Part shown: in pieces, positions 16,664-25,680 of the stretch
Layout: every line of letters begins with the position of its first letter
Position numbering within the stretch: position 1 is the stretch's first letter
Assembly: GCF_000385335.1 (NCBI RefSeq)
Contig: NZ_ARWA01000001.1
Location: 2,434,001 to 2,498,000, forward strand
Direction of reading: 5' to 3'
DNA from: Methyloferula stellata AR4
GTDB lineage: Bacteria; Pseudomonadota; Alphaproteobacteria; Rhizobiales; Beijerinckiaceae
Length of the DNA stretch: 64,000 nucleotides
Notes under the pieces: generated by a model
The model's input: the letters and a program-made list of their open reading frames with translations, nothing else
Told to the model about the DNA's origin: nothing
Database searches by the model: none
Program-made: the position numbers and the translations under genes

Positions 16664-17808
16664 CTTCGCGCTCCGATGATCTCGAAGGCTTCGACGGCGC
16701 GGCGGAAGCCCTTCAGGTTGAGCGTGCCGATGGATCTGGCGTCGAATGTCTCTTCGATCACGTTGAAGACGCGCTGATCGACGAGGATCTGGCCGGGCTT
16801 GGCCTCGTCGCAAAGCCGCGAGGCAAGATTCGTCACCGTGCCGACCGCGGCATAATCGAAGCGGCGCTCGAAGCCGATCTTGCCCAAGGTTGCGTAGCCG
16901 AGCGCGATGCCGATTCCGAAGCCGAGATCATGACCGCGCTTGCGCCATGTCCGTGCGAGCACTTCGACGCTCTCGCGCATCTCGACCGCCATGCGCACGG
17001 CCCGCATCGTATGATCGGGGCAGGAGAGGGGGTCGTTGAAGAGGGTGAGAAGCCCGTCGCCTGCGAAACGTTCGAGCGTACCTTCATAGCGGTCGATCAA
17101 TTGCCCGAGTGCGTGATGGAATTCATGCAGGACCGCCATCACCTCTTCCGGCTCGGCGATCTCGGTAAACGCGGTGAAGCCGCGCAGGTCGCAGAAGAGG
17201 ACCGTGACTTCGCGCCTATGGCTGCGCAAAAGGTCTTCCTGCTCGCTGCTGGCCGCGATGACATCTGCGACCTGCGGCGACAAAAAGCGCTTGAGGCGGC
17301 TCATGCGTTCGATTTCGGTGACCTGTTCGGTGACTTTCTGAGCGAGCGACTGGTTCCAGTTCTCAAGCTGCTTGGTCTGCGCCGCCAGTTGCACGGTCTG
17401 ATCCTGAACGACATCGTGCAGAGCCTTGATCCGCAACATGGAGCGCACGCGCGCGATGAGCGCCGCCTGATCGAAGGGCTTCGTCAGATAATCGTCGCCG
17501 CCGGCATCGAGGCCGGCGACAATATCGGTGCGGTCGGCCTTGGCCGTCAGGAGAATGATCGGAACGAAGCCGAAGCGCTGATCCTGCTTCAAGATCTTCA
17601 GGACCGAAATGCCGTCGAGCTTCGGCATCATGATGTCGAGCAAGATGAGGTCGGGCAGATGTTCGCGGGCCTGGGTCAACGCCTCTTCGCCGTCCATAGC
17701 GGTCACGACCTCATAGCCATGCGCCTCGAGGCGCATGCGCACGATGTCGAGATTTTCGGGAACGTCGTCGACCGCAAGAATACGCGGCGGGCTGCGCACT
17801 GTTTCCAC
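16660..17808 (-). CDS. Receiver-domain class III nucleotide cyclase (response regulator)
   Basis: A 382-residue response regulator with an enzymatic output. Residues 9-125 form a receiver with phospho-acceptor D58, the acidic pair D14-D15 and K110. A coiled-coil linker (about 130-175) joins it to a class III cyclase domain (about 198-380). Metal-binding aspartates D207 and D251 and the transition-state residues N327 and R331 are present. The usual adenine-specifying lysine is replaced by R247 (GTLERFAGDG), while D318 is kept, so product identity is not certain. Start is GTG 17808; GTG 17799 has the better-spaced AGAGGG. It lies between the kinase gene and the Crp-type gene, which it overlaps by four bases. 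Confidence 0.9.
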   Translation of the reverse strand: METVRSPPRILAVDDVPENLDIVRMRLEAHGYEVVTAMDGEEALTQAREHLPDLILLDIMMPKLDGISVLKILKQDQRFGFVPIILLTAKADRTDIVAGLDAGGDDYLTKPFDQAALIARVRSMLRIKALHDVVQDQTVQLAAQTKQLENWNQSLAQKVTEQVTEIERMSRLKRFLSPQVADVIAASSEQEDLLRSHRREVTVLFCDLRGFTAFTEIAEPEEVMAVLHEFHHALGQLIDRYEGTLERFAGDGLLTLFNDPLSCPDHTMRAVRMAVEMRESVEVLARTWRKRGHDLGFGIGIALGYATLGKIGFERRFDYAAVGTVTNLASRLCDEAKPGQILVDQRVFNVIEETFDARSIGTLNLKGFRRAVEAFEIIGARS

Positions 17809-17952
17809 CCTCTGAAAAAACTGCTGGGTACACTATTACCTGAAAAACGTCGAGATTCGCCGAGTTTTTGGTCTTAGGCCGTTTGTTTCAGGAAGGTGGG
17901 GCATTTCGGGCGCATGTGTATTGGACCTGCCCGAACTTTTTGAGATTATGCT

Positions 17953-20301
17953 TTAGGCTGCCCGGCGCTCCTGATCGACGCGGATCGGGATCAGAACCCG
18001 GAAAATCGATCCCGTACCAGGGGCCGACGTCACGCTGATCGTCCCGCCATGCATGTCGACGAAGCGTTTACTGATCGAGAGCCCAAGCCCGGTACCGCCC
18101 TTGATCCTTGTGCTCGTATTGTCGGCCTGCTGGAAAGCCTCGAAAATACGGGCTTGGTCTTCGGGCGCGATGCCTGGCCCCGTGTCTTCCACGCAGAGTT
18201 CGAAATCTTCGTCGATCACCTTGGCGCGGATAGTCACGCCGCCGGTCTCGGTGAACTTGATCCCATTGCTCACAATGTTCAAAAGCACCTGCGTCAGGCG
18301 CCGTTCGTCGCCGAAGCCCGCCGGAAGATTGTCGGCGATCTCTTGAGTGACCTTAAGGCCCTTGGCATGAGCGAGCGAGCCGGTGGTGCCGACGACCGCT
18401 TCGATGACGTTTCGCATCGAATAGGCTTCGAGCATCAATGACATTTCGCCGGCCTCCATTTTGGAGAGGTCGAGAATATCGTTGATGAGACCCAAGAGAT
18501 GGGTGCCATTGCTCTGCACGCGGGCGATGACGGGCTTGGCGCGTTCCGGCAATTCGCCGTAAAGCCCGTCCTGCAAAAGTTCAGCATAGCCCAGAACCGC
18601 GTTGAGCGGCGTCCTGAGTTCATGGCTCATATTGGCGAAGAAGAGCGATTTATGCTCGCTCGCGATCGCCAATTGGCGTCCCTTTTCCTCGACCTCATGG
18701 AAGAGATGCGCATTGTTCATGGCGAGCACGCATTGGTTCGCGAAGGATTGCATGAGAGCGACCGTATTGGCCGGAAACCGTCCGGGCGTGCGGCGTTCCA
18801 CGATGAGAACGCCGAGCACATCGCGCGAGCCGACGAGCGGCACGATCAGAGCCGATTTGAATCCGGCCGCGAGCGTCGCGGCGCGCAAGGGAAAATCCAT
18901 GGCGTCGGCGATCTGCGGAATCTGGATCGGTTTCTTATGCGCGGCGATCTCGCTCAAAAGACCATCGATGCGGTTGAGCCGCACCGCGCGGATGGCCTGC
19001 ACGAAACCGGGATCGAGCCCATGCGCCTCGGCGAGCTTGAAGGAGCGCAGATCGCGGTCGAAACTATAGATCGCGCCGCCTTCCGCCTGAGCAAGATCGG
19101 CGGCGCGTCCGACGATGGTTGCGAGAACGTCGGTCAGATCGAGAGACGCCGCGACCGAGCGTCCAACTTCATCAAGCGCCAATAATTCGCGGACCGATTG
19201 GGCAAGTTCTCTTGTCCGGTCTTCGACCTTCAGCTCCAACCGGACGTAGGAGTCCTGAAGCTGCCGCGCCATGCGGTTGAACTCATTGGCGAGAGCTTCG
19301 ATCTCGTCGCCGGTATGGACATCGATCGGATGGTTGAAATCGCCCGCCGCAAGCCGCGAGGCGCCGGCCTCTAGCGCTTTGATCGGGACGCTCATGCGCC
19401 GGGCCAGCGCAATGCTGGTGACGATGCAAAGCGCCAGGCTGAAGGCGAAAAGCCAAAGCAGCCGCGCCAGGAGCGCATAGACCGGCCCATAGGCCTGCGA
19501 CAGCGGCTCTTCGACGAATAAGAACCAGTTCAGGCCGGGAATGGGCGCATAGGCCGAAAGCACCTCCTCGCCGTCGAGGTTCTTGCCGATCTCGACCGGC
19601 TGTTCGGCGCCTTTCATGGCTGCGGCGACTTGCGGCAGATGCGAGAAATCGGCATGGCGCGACGCGACGCCCGCATTGGCATGGGTGATGAGGCGGCCGT
19701 CCGCCGTCACGATATAGGCATAGACGCCGGAGCCGGCTTGAATGCCGTTGACGATATCGGACAGGTAGCGAAGCTCGATATCGGCGATCGTCACGCCGCC
19801 GCGATTGCCCGGATGCGCCATGAAGAGCTGCATGCGCGGGCCATTCGGCGTGAAGCGCACGGGACCGAATTGCGGCTTGTCGATCTGCGCGGAGCGAAAT
19901 GCCAGCGCATAATCGGCCTCGGTCGCGGTAGCCGATCCATCGCGCGAGAGATTGAGAATCAGGCGGCCGGACCCGTCGAGCTGCGCGATCCCCGCGATCG
20001 CAGGCGTATGTTCGAGGATTGTTTCGTCATCCGCGCGGCGCTGCTCGGATGTGACGGAACTGGCGCGGGTCGCCCAACTGATCTGCCGCTCCATTTCGGC
20101 GAGGAACTGCTCGACCTTGAGCGCGGCGGCATCCGCCTTCTCGCCCTGCGCGTGCAAAAGCGCATGTTTCGTGTCGCGATAGGTGATCCAAATATCCGTC
20201 GCGCCAATGATCGCGAGGACAAAAATCATCAGCCCGACAAATGAGGTGACGTATTTCCCGAAGAGCGTCCGCCGCCAGGGCCGATTGAGGTGAAGGTTCA
20301 C
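17953..20301 (-). CDS. Membrane sensor histidine kinase (Cache-like sensor, HAMP, GAF, HisKA, HATPase)
   Basis: A 782-residue kinase starting at GTG. Membrane segments are at about 18-40 and 283-303, enclosing a roughly 240-residue periplasmic Cache-like sensor. Then come HAMP (to about 360, TGDEIEALANEFNRM), a coiled coil, a GAF domain (about 385-540), HisKA with phospho-acceptor H560 in FANMSHELRTPLNAVLGY, and a HATPase_c domain with the N box NIVSNGIKF, DTGPGIAPED and GTGLGLSISKRFVDMHGG. It carries no receiver of its own. The receiver-cyclase gene begins 144 bases downstream in the same orientation and is its likely partner. The ligand sensed is unknown. Confidence 0.9.
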   Translation of the reverse strand: MNLHLNRPWRRTLFGKYVTSFVGLMIFVLAIIGATDIWITYRDTKHALLHAQGEKADAAALKVEQFLAEMERQISWATRASSVTSEQRRADDETILEHTPAIAGIAQLDGSGRLILNLSRDGSATATEADYALAFRSAQIDKPQFGPVRFTPNGPRMQLFMAHPGNRGGVTIADIELRYLSDIVNGIQAGSGVYAYIVTADGRLITHANAGVASRHADFSHLPQVAAAMKGAEQPVEIGKNLDGEEVLSAYAPIPGLNWFLFVEEPLSQAYGPVYALLARLLWLFAFSLALCIVTSIALARRMSVPIKALEAGASRLAAGDFNHPIDVHTGDEIEALANEFNRMARQLQDSYVRLELKVEDRTRELAQSVRELLALDEVGRSVAASLDLTDVLATIVGRAADLAQAEGGAIYSFDRDLRSFKLAEAHGLDPGFVQAIRAVRLNRIDGLLSEIAAHKKPIQIPQIADAMDFPLRAATLAAGFKSALIVPLVGSRDVLGVLIVERRTPGRFPANTVALMQSFANQCVLAMNNAHLFHEVEEKGRQLAIASEHKSLFFANMSHELRTPLNAVLGYAELLQDGLYGELPERAKPVIARVQSNGTHLLGLINDILDLSKMEAGEMSLMLEAYSMRNVIEAVVGTTGSLAHAKGLKVTQEIADNLPAGFGDERRLTQVLLNIVSNGIKFTETGGVTIRAKVIDEDFELCVEDTGPGIAPEDQARIFEAFQQADNTSTRIKGGTGLGLSISKRFVDMHGGTISVTSAPGTGSIFRVLIPIRVDQERRAA

Positions 20302-20423
20302 CGCGAAATACTCTCACCAATGTCCGCAGGCTGAGTTTCGCCGCAAAATGTCATACTCGCGAACATTCGGCAAAGCGGCGGCAAGGAATACCGTGCGCCG
20401 CAGCTAGGCCTTGTCCGATCGTG

Positions 20424-22286
20424 TTAACGGCCACGTCTGCCGGGCTGGTCCGGCATGCCGCCGCCGCCAAGGAGACCGCCCAAAAGATCGCCCATGCTTT
20501 TCATCGTCTCTGCGTCGGGCATTTGGCCGCCGGCGCCGAGCCCGCCACCAAGTCCGCCGCTACCGCCCGCGCCACCGCCTAGAAATTCCTGGCCAAGCGT
20601 CGAGAGCTTTTCGATCGCGTGCGGATCGTTCAACAGGCCGCTAAGATCGGCTGAAACCTGCGGATCGGTCCAAGCTCCGCGAACGAGAATGGCCGCGCCG
20701 AGATCGAGGGGTGAGACCGCCGCTTGCTGTTTGGCCGCGGCGGCATCTCTGCCGGCCTGGGTCACGACCTTCGGCTCGAAGCGCAGATCGAAGGTCTGAT
20801 CGGCAAGCCCGACGTTGCCTTTGCCGCGTGCATCGATGATCGGGCTCGCAGCATGCAGATCGTTGGTGACGGCCATGCCGTCCTTGATCGCGAAGGTTCC
20901 GTCGAGAACTGTCACATCGATGCGGTTCGACAGGCTTTGCCAAGCTGGCGGCAGATAGGCGAGAACAGCGCGCAAGGTCGAAGGGGCGTTGATGCCGGTG
21001 ATCGCGCCGTCATGGAAATGCAGGCGGCTCGTGCCCGTCAAAGCGCTCGCCATGGCATGCGAATCGGAGCCGGTCGTCTTCAAGCTCACGGCCATGTCGA
21101 GCCTGCCTTCGAGATGATTGAAACGCGCGGCATCGGCGAGAAGCGGGGCGGTGTTGACGCTCGCAAGCACCATGTCGAGGCTTTCCTGCGGCACTGGCCG
21201 ATTGCCGTCGACGGCGAGATCGGCGCGCATCGTCCCTTGGTAGAAGTCGGCGCTTTGCAGGCCGAGCTTTAGAAACCCGTCGCTCAGATTGGCTTTCGCC
21301 TGGAGCGATCCGGCCTTCACCGATCCGGCTTTCAATGTTTTGACGCGCGCATCGATGGCAATGTCCAAAAGCCGCGACGGGCTCAGATCCAAAGGCTGAT
21401 CATTGAGCCGGTCGAGCGTGTCGCGGAGGTCTCCGGCAGGGACCGCGTCGAGATTGACGGCGCCGATCGACAGCTCATTGGCGACGAGCGTGAGCGAGAG
21501 GGCCGGAACGTCTTTCGACCAGTCGAGCGCGCCTGTCGCTTTCACCTGATTGGGGCTGAGCTGCTGCGGGCCCGCCGCGAAATGCAAGGCGTTATCGGTC
21601 AGAAGAATCTCGCTTTGCAATGTCACCGGCGTCGCGCCGAGATCGGCGTTGATCTCGGCTTTCAGCGTGGTCGGTGTGCCCGCGGCAAGATCCTTGAGCG
21701 AAGCCGCCTCGGCTTTGAATCTGACGTCATGTCCGCTCAGTCGGCCGTTGCCCGAAAGATCGAGCGCGCCATTGTCCGCGGCCTGCACACGAAGGTCGAT
21801 GGCTTCGGCATGGACCTTCGCCTTGCGCGCCTTGTTCTCGATCGTGATGGCGCCGTTCTGGATCGTGACGCCGTCGAGCTTCGCCTCCTCGGCGAGACGG
21901 CTCATCTTGTTTTCGGGGACGGTAGGCGCGGCCTTCTTCGTCTCGCCCTCGACAATATAGAATTGCGGGTGGATCAAGGTTGCATGCGCGATGCGCGGTT
22001 TGCCTGAAACGAGGCATTCCCAGGTGAGATCGAAACTCACCCGGTCCACCGCGAGCACGGGATCGTGGCTTGGATCGGAATCGGTCAAGCGCAGATCATC
22101 GCCGGTGAAATGAAGCTCGGGCCAAAAGCCGAGATCGGTTTTCGTGAAATGGGCCTGGAGACCGGTCTTGTCTTCAATGCGCCGGGCGAGCGCATCGACG
22201 AAAAGATGTTCGAGCGCAAATCCCGCGCCGACGGCCGCCGCGGCTATTGCGAGACCGGCCGTGCCAATTTTCAAGGCCCATTTCAT
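20424..22286 (-). CDS. AsmA-family membrane-anchored envelope protein
   Basis: A 620-residue protein with an N-terminal membrane anchor (residues 5-27) and a long periplasmic region. AsmA hallmarks are the early DALARRIEDKTGLQ and FTGDDLRLTD, repeated beta-strand segments, and the C-terminal AsmA_2-like part with LDGTFAIKDGMAVTNDL, IDARGKGNVGLADQTFDLRF and LVRGAWTDPQVSADL (separate motifs). The tail after about residue 575 is a Gly-rich low-complexity stretch. AsmA proteins are related to lipid-transport bridge proteins and affect outer-membrane composition; the exact role here is not known. It lies 122 bases downstream of the kinase gene start on the same strand. Confidence 0.85.
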   Translation of the reverse strand: MKWALKIGTAGLAIAAAAVGAGFALEHLFVDALARRIEDKTGLQAHFTKTDLGFWPELHFTGDDLRLTDSDPSHDPVLAVDRVSFDLTWECLVSGKPRIAHATLIHPQFYIVEGETKKAAPTVPENKMSRLAEEAKLDGVTIQNGAITIENKARKAKVHAEAIDLRVQAADNGALDLSGNGRLSGHDVRFKAEAASLKDLAAGTPTTLKAEINADLGATPVTLQSEILLTDNALHFAAGPQQLSPNQVKATGALDWSKDVPALSLTLVANELSIGAVNLDAVPAGDLRDTLDRLNDQPLDLSPSRLLDIAIDARVKTLKAGSVKAGSLQAKANLSDGFLKLGLQSADFYQGTMRADLAVDGNRPVPQESLDMVLASVNTAPLLADAARFNHLEGRLDMAVSLKTTGSDSHAMASALTGTSRLHFHDGAITGINAPSTLRAVLAYLPPAWQSLSNRIDVTVLDGTFAIKDGMAVTNDLHAASPIIDARGKGNVGLADQTFDLRFEPKVVTQAGRDAAAAKQQAAVSPLDLGAAILVRGAWTDPQVSADLSGLLNDPHAIEKLSTLGQEFLGGGAGGSGGLGGGLGAGGQMPDAETMKSMGDLLGGLLGGGGMPDQPGRRGR

Positions 22287-22335
22287 TGTATCGTTCCAAT
22301 CAAATTGATGGCGGGTCTAATATGTCGCTAAAAAG

Positions 22336-22707
22336 TCAGTGTTGGACGCGGGCCCATTTCTGGCCGCCGCAGATCATGCCGCCCATGACGCAGCCTTCGA
22401 CCTTCAAAGTCTCGTCGTCTTGCATCGACATGCGCGCCGCATATTTTTGCCCATCGCGGACGTTGACGACCGTGCCCGACCACAAAGCGCCGTTCGGGCG
22501 CATGCTGATCAAAACTTCTTGGCCGACCACGTTCTGCCCCTCTTGCGACCAGGACACGAAGCCGCACAAATTGCTGCCGCAGGGACGGATCGAGACATTA
22601 GCGCTTCCGTCGGCGATGCGCCATTCCCCGACGGGGCCAGCCAGGACTTGCGCGGCAAAAGACATCGAAAGAACGGAAGCGGCTCCGATCAAAGACAGAA
22701 TTTTCAT
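22336..22707 (-). CDS. DUF2147 secreted small protein
   Basis: A 123-residue protein with a cleavable signal peptide (to about VLA-GP, residue 23) and a DUF2147 domain, recognised by GPVGEWRIADGSANVSI, the paired-cysteine CGSNLCGFV and the C-terminal LKVEGCVMGGMICGGQKW. Four cysteines suggest disulfides in the periplasm. AGAGGA lies five bases before the ATG. DUF2147 proteins are widespread lipocalin-like small secreted proteins of unknown role. It is divergent from the epimerase-like gene and about 50 bases upstream of the AsmA gene on the same strand. Confidence 0.82.
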   Translation of the reverse strand: MKILSLIGAASVLSMSFAAQVLAGPVGEWRIADGSANVSIRPCGSNLCGFVSWSQEGQNVVGQEVLISMRPNGALWSGTVVNVRDGQKYAARMSMQDDETLKVEGCVMGGMICGGQKWARVQH

Positions 22708-22837
22708 GACGTCCTCTTGGTGCTGTGAAGTGGGAATGGCTTCGACTTAAAAAGCATGATCGAGTCGGGTTTTGGCTTCTGTGATCGAGGTCACACTCGA
22801 GGGGAGGGAGTCGCGATCTTGTGCAGGAGCGTTGCAA

Positions 22838-23827
22838 TTGAGTAACGGTTCGTGGAGGGGCCGTATCAGGCTGCGGTCGGGCGATGCCGTCGCGGAGATC
22901 TCCAGCGGAGGCGCGGAACTGCTGCGCTGGGACGTAGCTGGCGAGCCGCTGCTCTGGATGCCGGACGCGGCGATCTGGGCCGAGACGGCGCCCATTCTCT
23001 TTCCTGTGGTCGGCTGGACGCGTGGCGGCGGGGTGCGGGTTGGCGGCAAGCTCTATCCGCTTGGGCTGCATGGCTTTGCGCGTCACATGCAGTTTCGCGT
23101 TGCGCGCCTCGCCGAAGATTTCGTCCGGCTGACGCTGGACAGCACGCCGGACACGCTGGCGCTCTATCCTTTCGATTTCAGGCTCTGCGTCGATTACAGG
23201 CTCGAGGGTCGGTCTTTGCGCGTCGGCCTGAATGTTACCAACCGCGGGCCGGGGCCTATGCCTTATGCCTGCGGGTTGCATCCGGGTTTCCGCTGGCCGC
23301 TTGGCTCTGGCGGCCAGATCCGGCATCGGATTATCTTCGATACGAAAGAAGATCCCTATGTGCCGGAGATTACTGCTGCGGGACTTTTCGCGAAGACAAG
23401 CCGGTCCGTGCCGCTCGACGGCCGCGTGCTTGAATTGACCCCGGAGCTTTTCGCGCGCGAGGCCCTGTGCTTTTTGAATGCCAGAAGCCAAGGCCTTCGG
23501 TTCCAGGCGGAAGACGGCGCGGCGCTCGACATAGAACTTGAGGATTTTCCCCATATCGCGCTTTGGGCGAAGCCGCCGGCACCATTTCTCGCCATAGAGT
23601 TCTGGACAGGCCATGGCGACCCGGACGGGTTCGACGGCGATTTATCCGCCAAACCCTCGATGCGGCTTTTGCGCCCAGGGGAGAGCGCCTGCCATGACGC
23701 GCGCTTTGCCTTCACTCCGGCGGTTTTGGGACAGGATTCGGGGCGGGGCTTGGCAGCCCGGCGCAAGTCTGACAGAGAAGGTCGAAACAAGACCCATTTG
23801 GCAGAAAACGGGAGCAAGCGGGATTGA
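22838..23827 (+). CDS. Aldose 1-epimerase-family protein
   Basis: A galactose-mutarotase-fold protein of about 329 residues, matching the aldose 1-epimerase/YeaD-like superfamily: [41 protein letters not shown] and [13 protein letters not shown] are the conserved blocks with the substrate-binding His residues. The start is set at TTG 22838 because AGGAG lies eight bases upstream; TTG 22772 or GTG 22781 are alternatives with poorer sites. The last roughly 40 residues after FAFTP are basic and probably disordered. The stop overlaps the TTG start of folD, so the two genes are translationally coupled, although no pathway link is obvious. Sugar substrate unknown. Confidence 0.8.
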   Translation: MSNGSWRGRIRLRSGDAVAEISSGGAELLRWDVAGEPLLWMPDAAIWAETAPILFPVVGWTRGGGVRVGGKLYPLGLHGFARHMQFRVARLAEDFVRLTLDSTPDTLALYPFDFRLCVDYRLEGRSLRVGLNVTNRGPGPMPYACGLHPGFRWPLGSGGQIRHRIIFDTKEDPYVPEITAAGLFAKTSRSVPLDGRVLELTPELFAREALCFLNARSQGLRFQAEDGAALDIELEDFPHIALWAKPPAPFLAIEFWTGHGDPDGFDGDLSAKPSMRLLRPGESACHDARFAFTPAVLGQDSGRGLAARRKSDREGRNKTHLAENGSKRD

Positions 23828-24801
23828 GCGAGGCACTCAGCACAGCGGCAAATACGGTTGAAACCGCGTCGGACGGCATTTTGCGCCCATCGGCAGGCAA
23901 GGCCCTGATCATCGATGGCAAACGCGTTTCGGAACTCGTCCTGGCCGAGACCGCCGAAAAGGTGCGCTCGCTCGCCGCTTCCGGCTTGAAACCCGGCCTC
24001 GCCGTCGTCCTCGCCGGAAACGATCCGGCGAGCGCCGTCTATGTGCGATCGAAAGGCAAGGCGGCCGAAGCCTGCGGGTTTTACTCAGTGCAGCACACGC
24101 TGCCCGATACGGTCTCTGAAGCCGAAGTGCTGAAGCTCGTCGAGGATCTCAACGCCGATCCTTTGATTCACGGCATCCTGGTTCAATTGCCTTTGCCGAA
24201 GGGCATCGATTCGACGCGCGTGCTGGCGGCGATTTCGCCCGCCAAGGATGTCGACGGCTTTCATCCGGTCAACGTGGGCCTGCTCGGCGTCGGCGAGATC
24301 GACAAGGCGCTCGTGCCTTGTACGCCGGCCGGCTCCATGGTGCTCATCGAGCGCGCCGCGGCGGCGCTCAACTTCGAGGTCTCGGGCTGCAACGCGGTCG
24401 TGCTCGGCCGCTCCAACATCGTCGGCAAGCCGATGGCGCAATTGCTTCTATCGCAGAACGCAACGGTGACGATCGCGCATTCGAAAACCAGGGATCTGGC
24501 GGGGGTGGTCGGGCGCGCCGATCTTCTTGTCGCCGCGGTCGGACGGCCGCAAATGGTGCCGGGAAGCTGGATTAAGGAAGGCGCGCTTGTCATCGATGTC
24601 GGCATTAACCGCATTCCGGCGGAAGGCCTGACCGCCGACGGAAAGCCGAAGACCCGGCTGGTCGGCGACGTCAATTTCGACGAGGCGATCGCACATGCCG
24701 GCGCGATCACGCCGGTTCCGGGCGGCGTCGGCCCGATGACGATCGCCATGCTGATGGCCAATACGCTGAAGGCGGCGCTCAGGATCGCCGCGGCGCGCTG
24801 A
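23824..24801 (+). CDS. folD: FolD, methylene-THF dehydrogenase/cyclohydrolase
   Basis: A 325-residue bifunctional enzyme interconverting 5,10-methylene-, methenyl- and 10-formyl-tetrahydrofolate in one-carbon metabolism. The catalytic lysine is in [13 protein letters not shown]; other signatures are [27 protein letters not shown], the NADP-binding [13 protein letters not shown] and [14 protein letters not shown]. It is about 35 residues longer than E. coli FolD because of an N-terminal leader. The start TTG overlaps the previous stop (TTGA). A 12-bp perfect palindrome TCCGTTAACGGA follows the stop directly (24802-24813). Confidence 0.94.
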   Translation: MSEALSTAANTVETASDGILRPSAGKALIIDGKRVSELVLAETAEKVRSLAASGLKPGLAVVLAGNDPASAVYVRSKGKAAEACGFYSVQHTLPDTVSEAEVLKLVEDLNADPLIHGILVQLPLPKGIDSTRVLAAISPAKDVDGFHPVNVGLLGVGEIDKALVPCTPAGSMVLIERAAAALNFEVSGCNAVVLGRSNIVGKPMAQLLLSQNATVTIAHSKTRDLAGVVGRADLLVAAVGRPQMVPGSWIKEGALVIDVGINRIPAEGLTADGKPKTRLVGDVNFDEAIAHAGAITPVPGGVGPMTIAMLMANTLKAALRIAAAR

Positions 24802-24924
24802 TCCGTTAACGGACGGCACTTTGGCGGGCGTAACTTCGGCGCCCGGCTTGTCAGAGAGCTGCAAAGGCTTCACAAAAGCGGTCTGCCTATATCGGAATCT
24901 TCCGGTTTGGGGGGCGAATAGCCA

Positions 24925-25614
24925 ATGCAAACTCTTGGACGTGTTCCTTTCTTTAAAGATATCTCGGATCTCGAATTCGATCGGTTTGATCGCCGCTGCG
25001 CCTGGCGCCGTTACGACGACGGCGAGGTCGTGGTCGATTACGAGGATGAATCTTCCGACGTCTATTTCATCATCGCGGGCGAAGTCCGCATCTTGATCCG
25101 GACGATGGCCGGCAAGGAAATCATCCTGGCCGAAATGCGGGCTGGGCAGTTTTTCGGCGAATTATCGGCGATCGACAGCACGAAGCGCTCCGCCAATGTC
25201 ACGGCTTTGACCAAGTCGGAATTGTGCATCATGCCGGCGGCCGTCTTCCGCGAAATCATTTTCGCTTCGCCGATCAGCTGCGACAGGGTGTTGCGCCTGC
25301 TGACGGGCCGCGTCCGTGAACTCAACGCGCGTCTGGCCGAACATTCCATCTTCGACCTGAAGCACCGGCTTTATTCGGAGCTTTTGCGCATGTCGAACCC
25401 GCGTCCCGGCAAGCCCGCCGAAAAAACCGTGACCCCGCCGCCGTTCCATCATGTGCTGGCGGCGCGAATCGGCTGCCGGCGCGAGCAGGTCACGCGCGAG
25501 CTCTCCGCCATGGCGCAGGAGGGCCTCATCGAAAAGACGCGTGGCGCCTTGGTTCTGCTGAAGCCGCAGGTCCTTGAAGCGCGGCTCAACGAGGCCATGC
25601 GCGAAGACGGGTGA
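24925..25614 (+). CDS. Crp/Fnr-family transcription regulator
   Basis: A 229-residue regulator with an N-terminal cNMP-binding fold (about 5-120) and a C-terminal HTH (FHHVLAARIGCRREQVTREL). The cassette GELSAIDSTKRSANV keeps the Glu and Arg needed to bind a cyclic nucleotide; there is no N-terminal cysteine set for an FNR-type Fe-S cluster. It differs clearly from the Crp protein at 15989. It lies 123 bases after folD and converges on the FTR1 gene. Its targets are unknown. Confidence 0.88.
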   Translation: MQTLGRVPFFKDISDLEFDRFDRRCAWRRYDDGEVVVDYEDESSDVYFIIAGEVRILIRTMAGKEIILAEMRAGQFFGELSAIDSTKRSANVTALTKSELCIMPAAVFREIIFASPISCDRVLRLLTGRVRELNARLAEHSIFDLKHRLYSELLRMSNPRPGKPAEKTVTPPPFHHVLAARIGCRREQVTRELSAMAQEGLIEKTRGALVLLKPQVLEARLNEAMREDG

Positions 25615-25636
25615 CGTTTTCTCTATTCTTTGGGAC

Positions 25637-25680
25637 GCATGATCTTGGTCCGAAAAGTCCGCAGCTTTTCGCGATCATGC
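25637..25680. repeat. Palindromic repeat, GCATGATC/CCGAAAAGT family
   Basis: GCATGATC, TTGGT, CCGAAAAG-TCCG-CAGCTTTTCG and GATCATGC: the outer arms are perfect and the inner arms slightly diverged. It fills the gap between the convergent Crp and FTR1 genes and could double as a terminator for both. Confidence 0.82.
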
